Assembly: GCF_013366925.1 (NCBI RefSeq)
Contig: NZ_JAALDK010000001.1
Coordinates: forward strand, 2,425,089-2,489,088
DNA: 64,000 nt
DNA from: Paraburkholderia youngii
Lineage (GTDB): Bacteria > Pseudomonadota > Gammaproteobacteria > Burkholderiales > Burkholderiaceae
Reading direction: 5' to 3'
This document shows positions 63,531 to 64,000 of this stretch, piece by piece. The number at the start of each line of letters is the position of its first letter. Position 1 is the stretch's first letter. The position numbers and the translations under genes were made by a program. The notes beneath the pieces are model-generated. The model saw nothing but the letters and a program-made list of their open reading frames with translations, did not search any database and had not been told where the DNA came from.

Positions 63531-64000
63531 TGCACACAGAACCCGTCTCTATGGACGACAGCGAACGTCTCGTCGCCGAAGTCGGACAAGCGCTCGCCCG
63601 TGGCACTCCGCTCGGGATTCGCGGCGGCAATAGCAAGGGCTTCCTCGGCCGTCCCGTACGCGGCACGCCGATCGACACACGCTCGCATCGCGGTGTAGTG
63701 AGCTACGATCCCACTGAGCTAGTAATTACGGCACGCGCTGGCACGCCGCTCATAGAACTTAACGCGACACTCGACGCGGCTGGCCAGATGTTGCCGTGCG
63801 AGCCGCCCGGCTTCAATAGCGCCGCCACAGTCGGCGGCATGATGGCCGCCGGCATCTCTGGTCCGCGCAGGCCGTGGGCCGGTTCGGTGCGGGACTTCGT
63901 GCTCGGATGCCGGTTTATCACAGGCCGCGCGAAGCATCTACGCTTTGGCGGCGAAGTGATGAAGAACGTGGCTGGTTACGACGTGTCCCGCTTGCTTGCG
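63530..64000 (+). CDS. glcE: Glycolate oxidase subunit GlcE (cut by window edge)
   Basis: First 157 codons. FAD-binding domain: PLGIRGGNSKGFLGRPVRGT, LVITARAGTPLIELNATLDA, MLPCEPPGFNSAATVGGMMA, GISGPRRPWAGSVRDFVLGC, GGEVMKNVAGYDVSRLLA. Start ATG shares its A with the TGA of glcD, so the two are translationally coupled. Confidence 0.93.
   Translation, partial: MHTEPVSMDDSERLVAEVGQALARGTPLGIRGGNSKGFLGRPVRGTPIDTRSHRGVVSYDPTELVITARAGTPLIELNATLDAAGQMLPCEPPGFNSAATVGGMMAAGISGPRRPWAGSVRDFVLGCRFITGRAKHLRFGGEVMKNVAGYDVSRLLA

Overview
The window is about 64 kb of GC-rich beta-proteobacterial DNA, most likely Burkholderiaceae and probably Paraburkholderia or a close relative. This is inferred from the gene families: an ESPR-type trimeric autotransporter, Tad secretion genes, non-phosphorylative L-fucose genes, glycolate oxidase genes and many solute ABC systems. 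No rRNA, complete tRNA or CRISPR array was seen.

Layout. 0-7.3 kb: a gene cut by the left edge (secreted protein), a trimeric autotransporter adhesin with long internal repeats, a divergent M23 peptidase, and an XRE-cupin regulator translationally coupled to a GNAT acetyltransferase. 7.3-13.4 kb: MarR regulator with a clear operator/promoter, TRIC-type membrane protein, and a minimal Tad module (cpaF, tadB, tadC) behind an MFS transporter. 13.4-21.2 kb: a sugar/polyol locus. The leftward genes are SDR dehydrogenase, ATPase and RpiR regulator, and the rightward genes are a binding protein and two permeases. An IS5-family element sits just upstream of the rpiR ribosome binding site. 21-28.3 kb: DUF1330 protein, Tat-exported beta-propeller, glycine-zipper protein, Tat-exported phosphatase, two small unknown genes and a GGDEF-EAL protein. 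28.6-34.6 kb: a ribose-type ABC transporter, a FadR-type regulator and L-fuconate dehydratase, probably an L-fucose uptake and catabolism locus. 34.6-38.4 kb: GcvA-type LysR gene, RidA, and a 744-residue fusion of two unrelated PLP enzymes.

38.4-50.4 kb is a decayed accessory region. It holds a tRNA-3'-end-like fragment, IS30 and IS3 debris, an acyltransferase, a second identical copy of the IS5-family element that splits a reconstructable gene, and remnants of a GntR regulator, dadA and an FAD-linked oxidase. It also contains an EF-G-like GTPase with altered G motifs, an HNH endonuclease gene with an internal amber codon, and an intact YafY-VOC pair.

50.4-55.6 kb is a tight operon (binding protein, Rieske oxygenase, ABC ATPase, permease, amidohydrolase) that looks like uptake plus catabolism of an N-heterocyclic compound, next to a broken LysR gene. 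56-60.7 kb has a secreted hydrolase, gamma-glutamyltransferase, and more remnants. 61-64 kb is the glycolate oxidase locus: a GlcC-type regulator divergent from glcD and glcE, the last cut by the right edge.

The most promising candidates for something undescribed are the RidA plus dual-PLP fusion unit, the Rieske/amidohydrolase/ABC operon, and the CTG-started XRE-cupin regulator.
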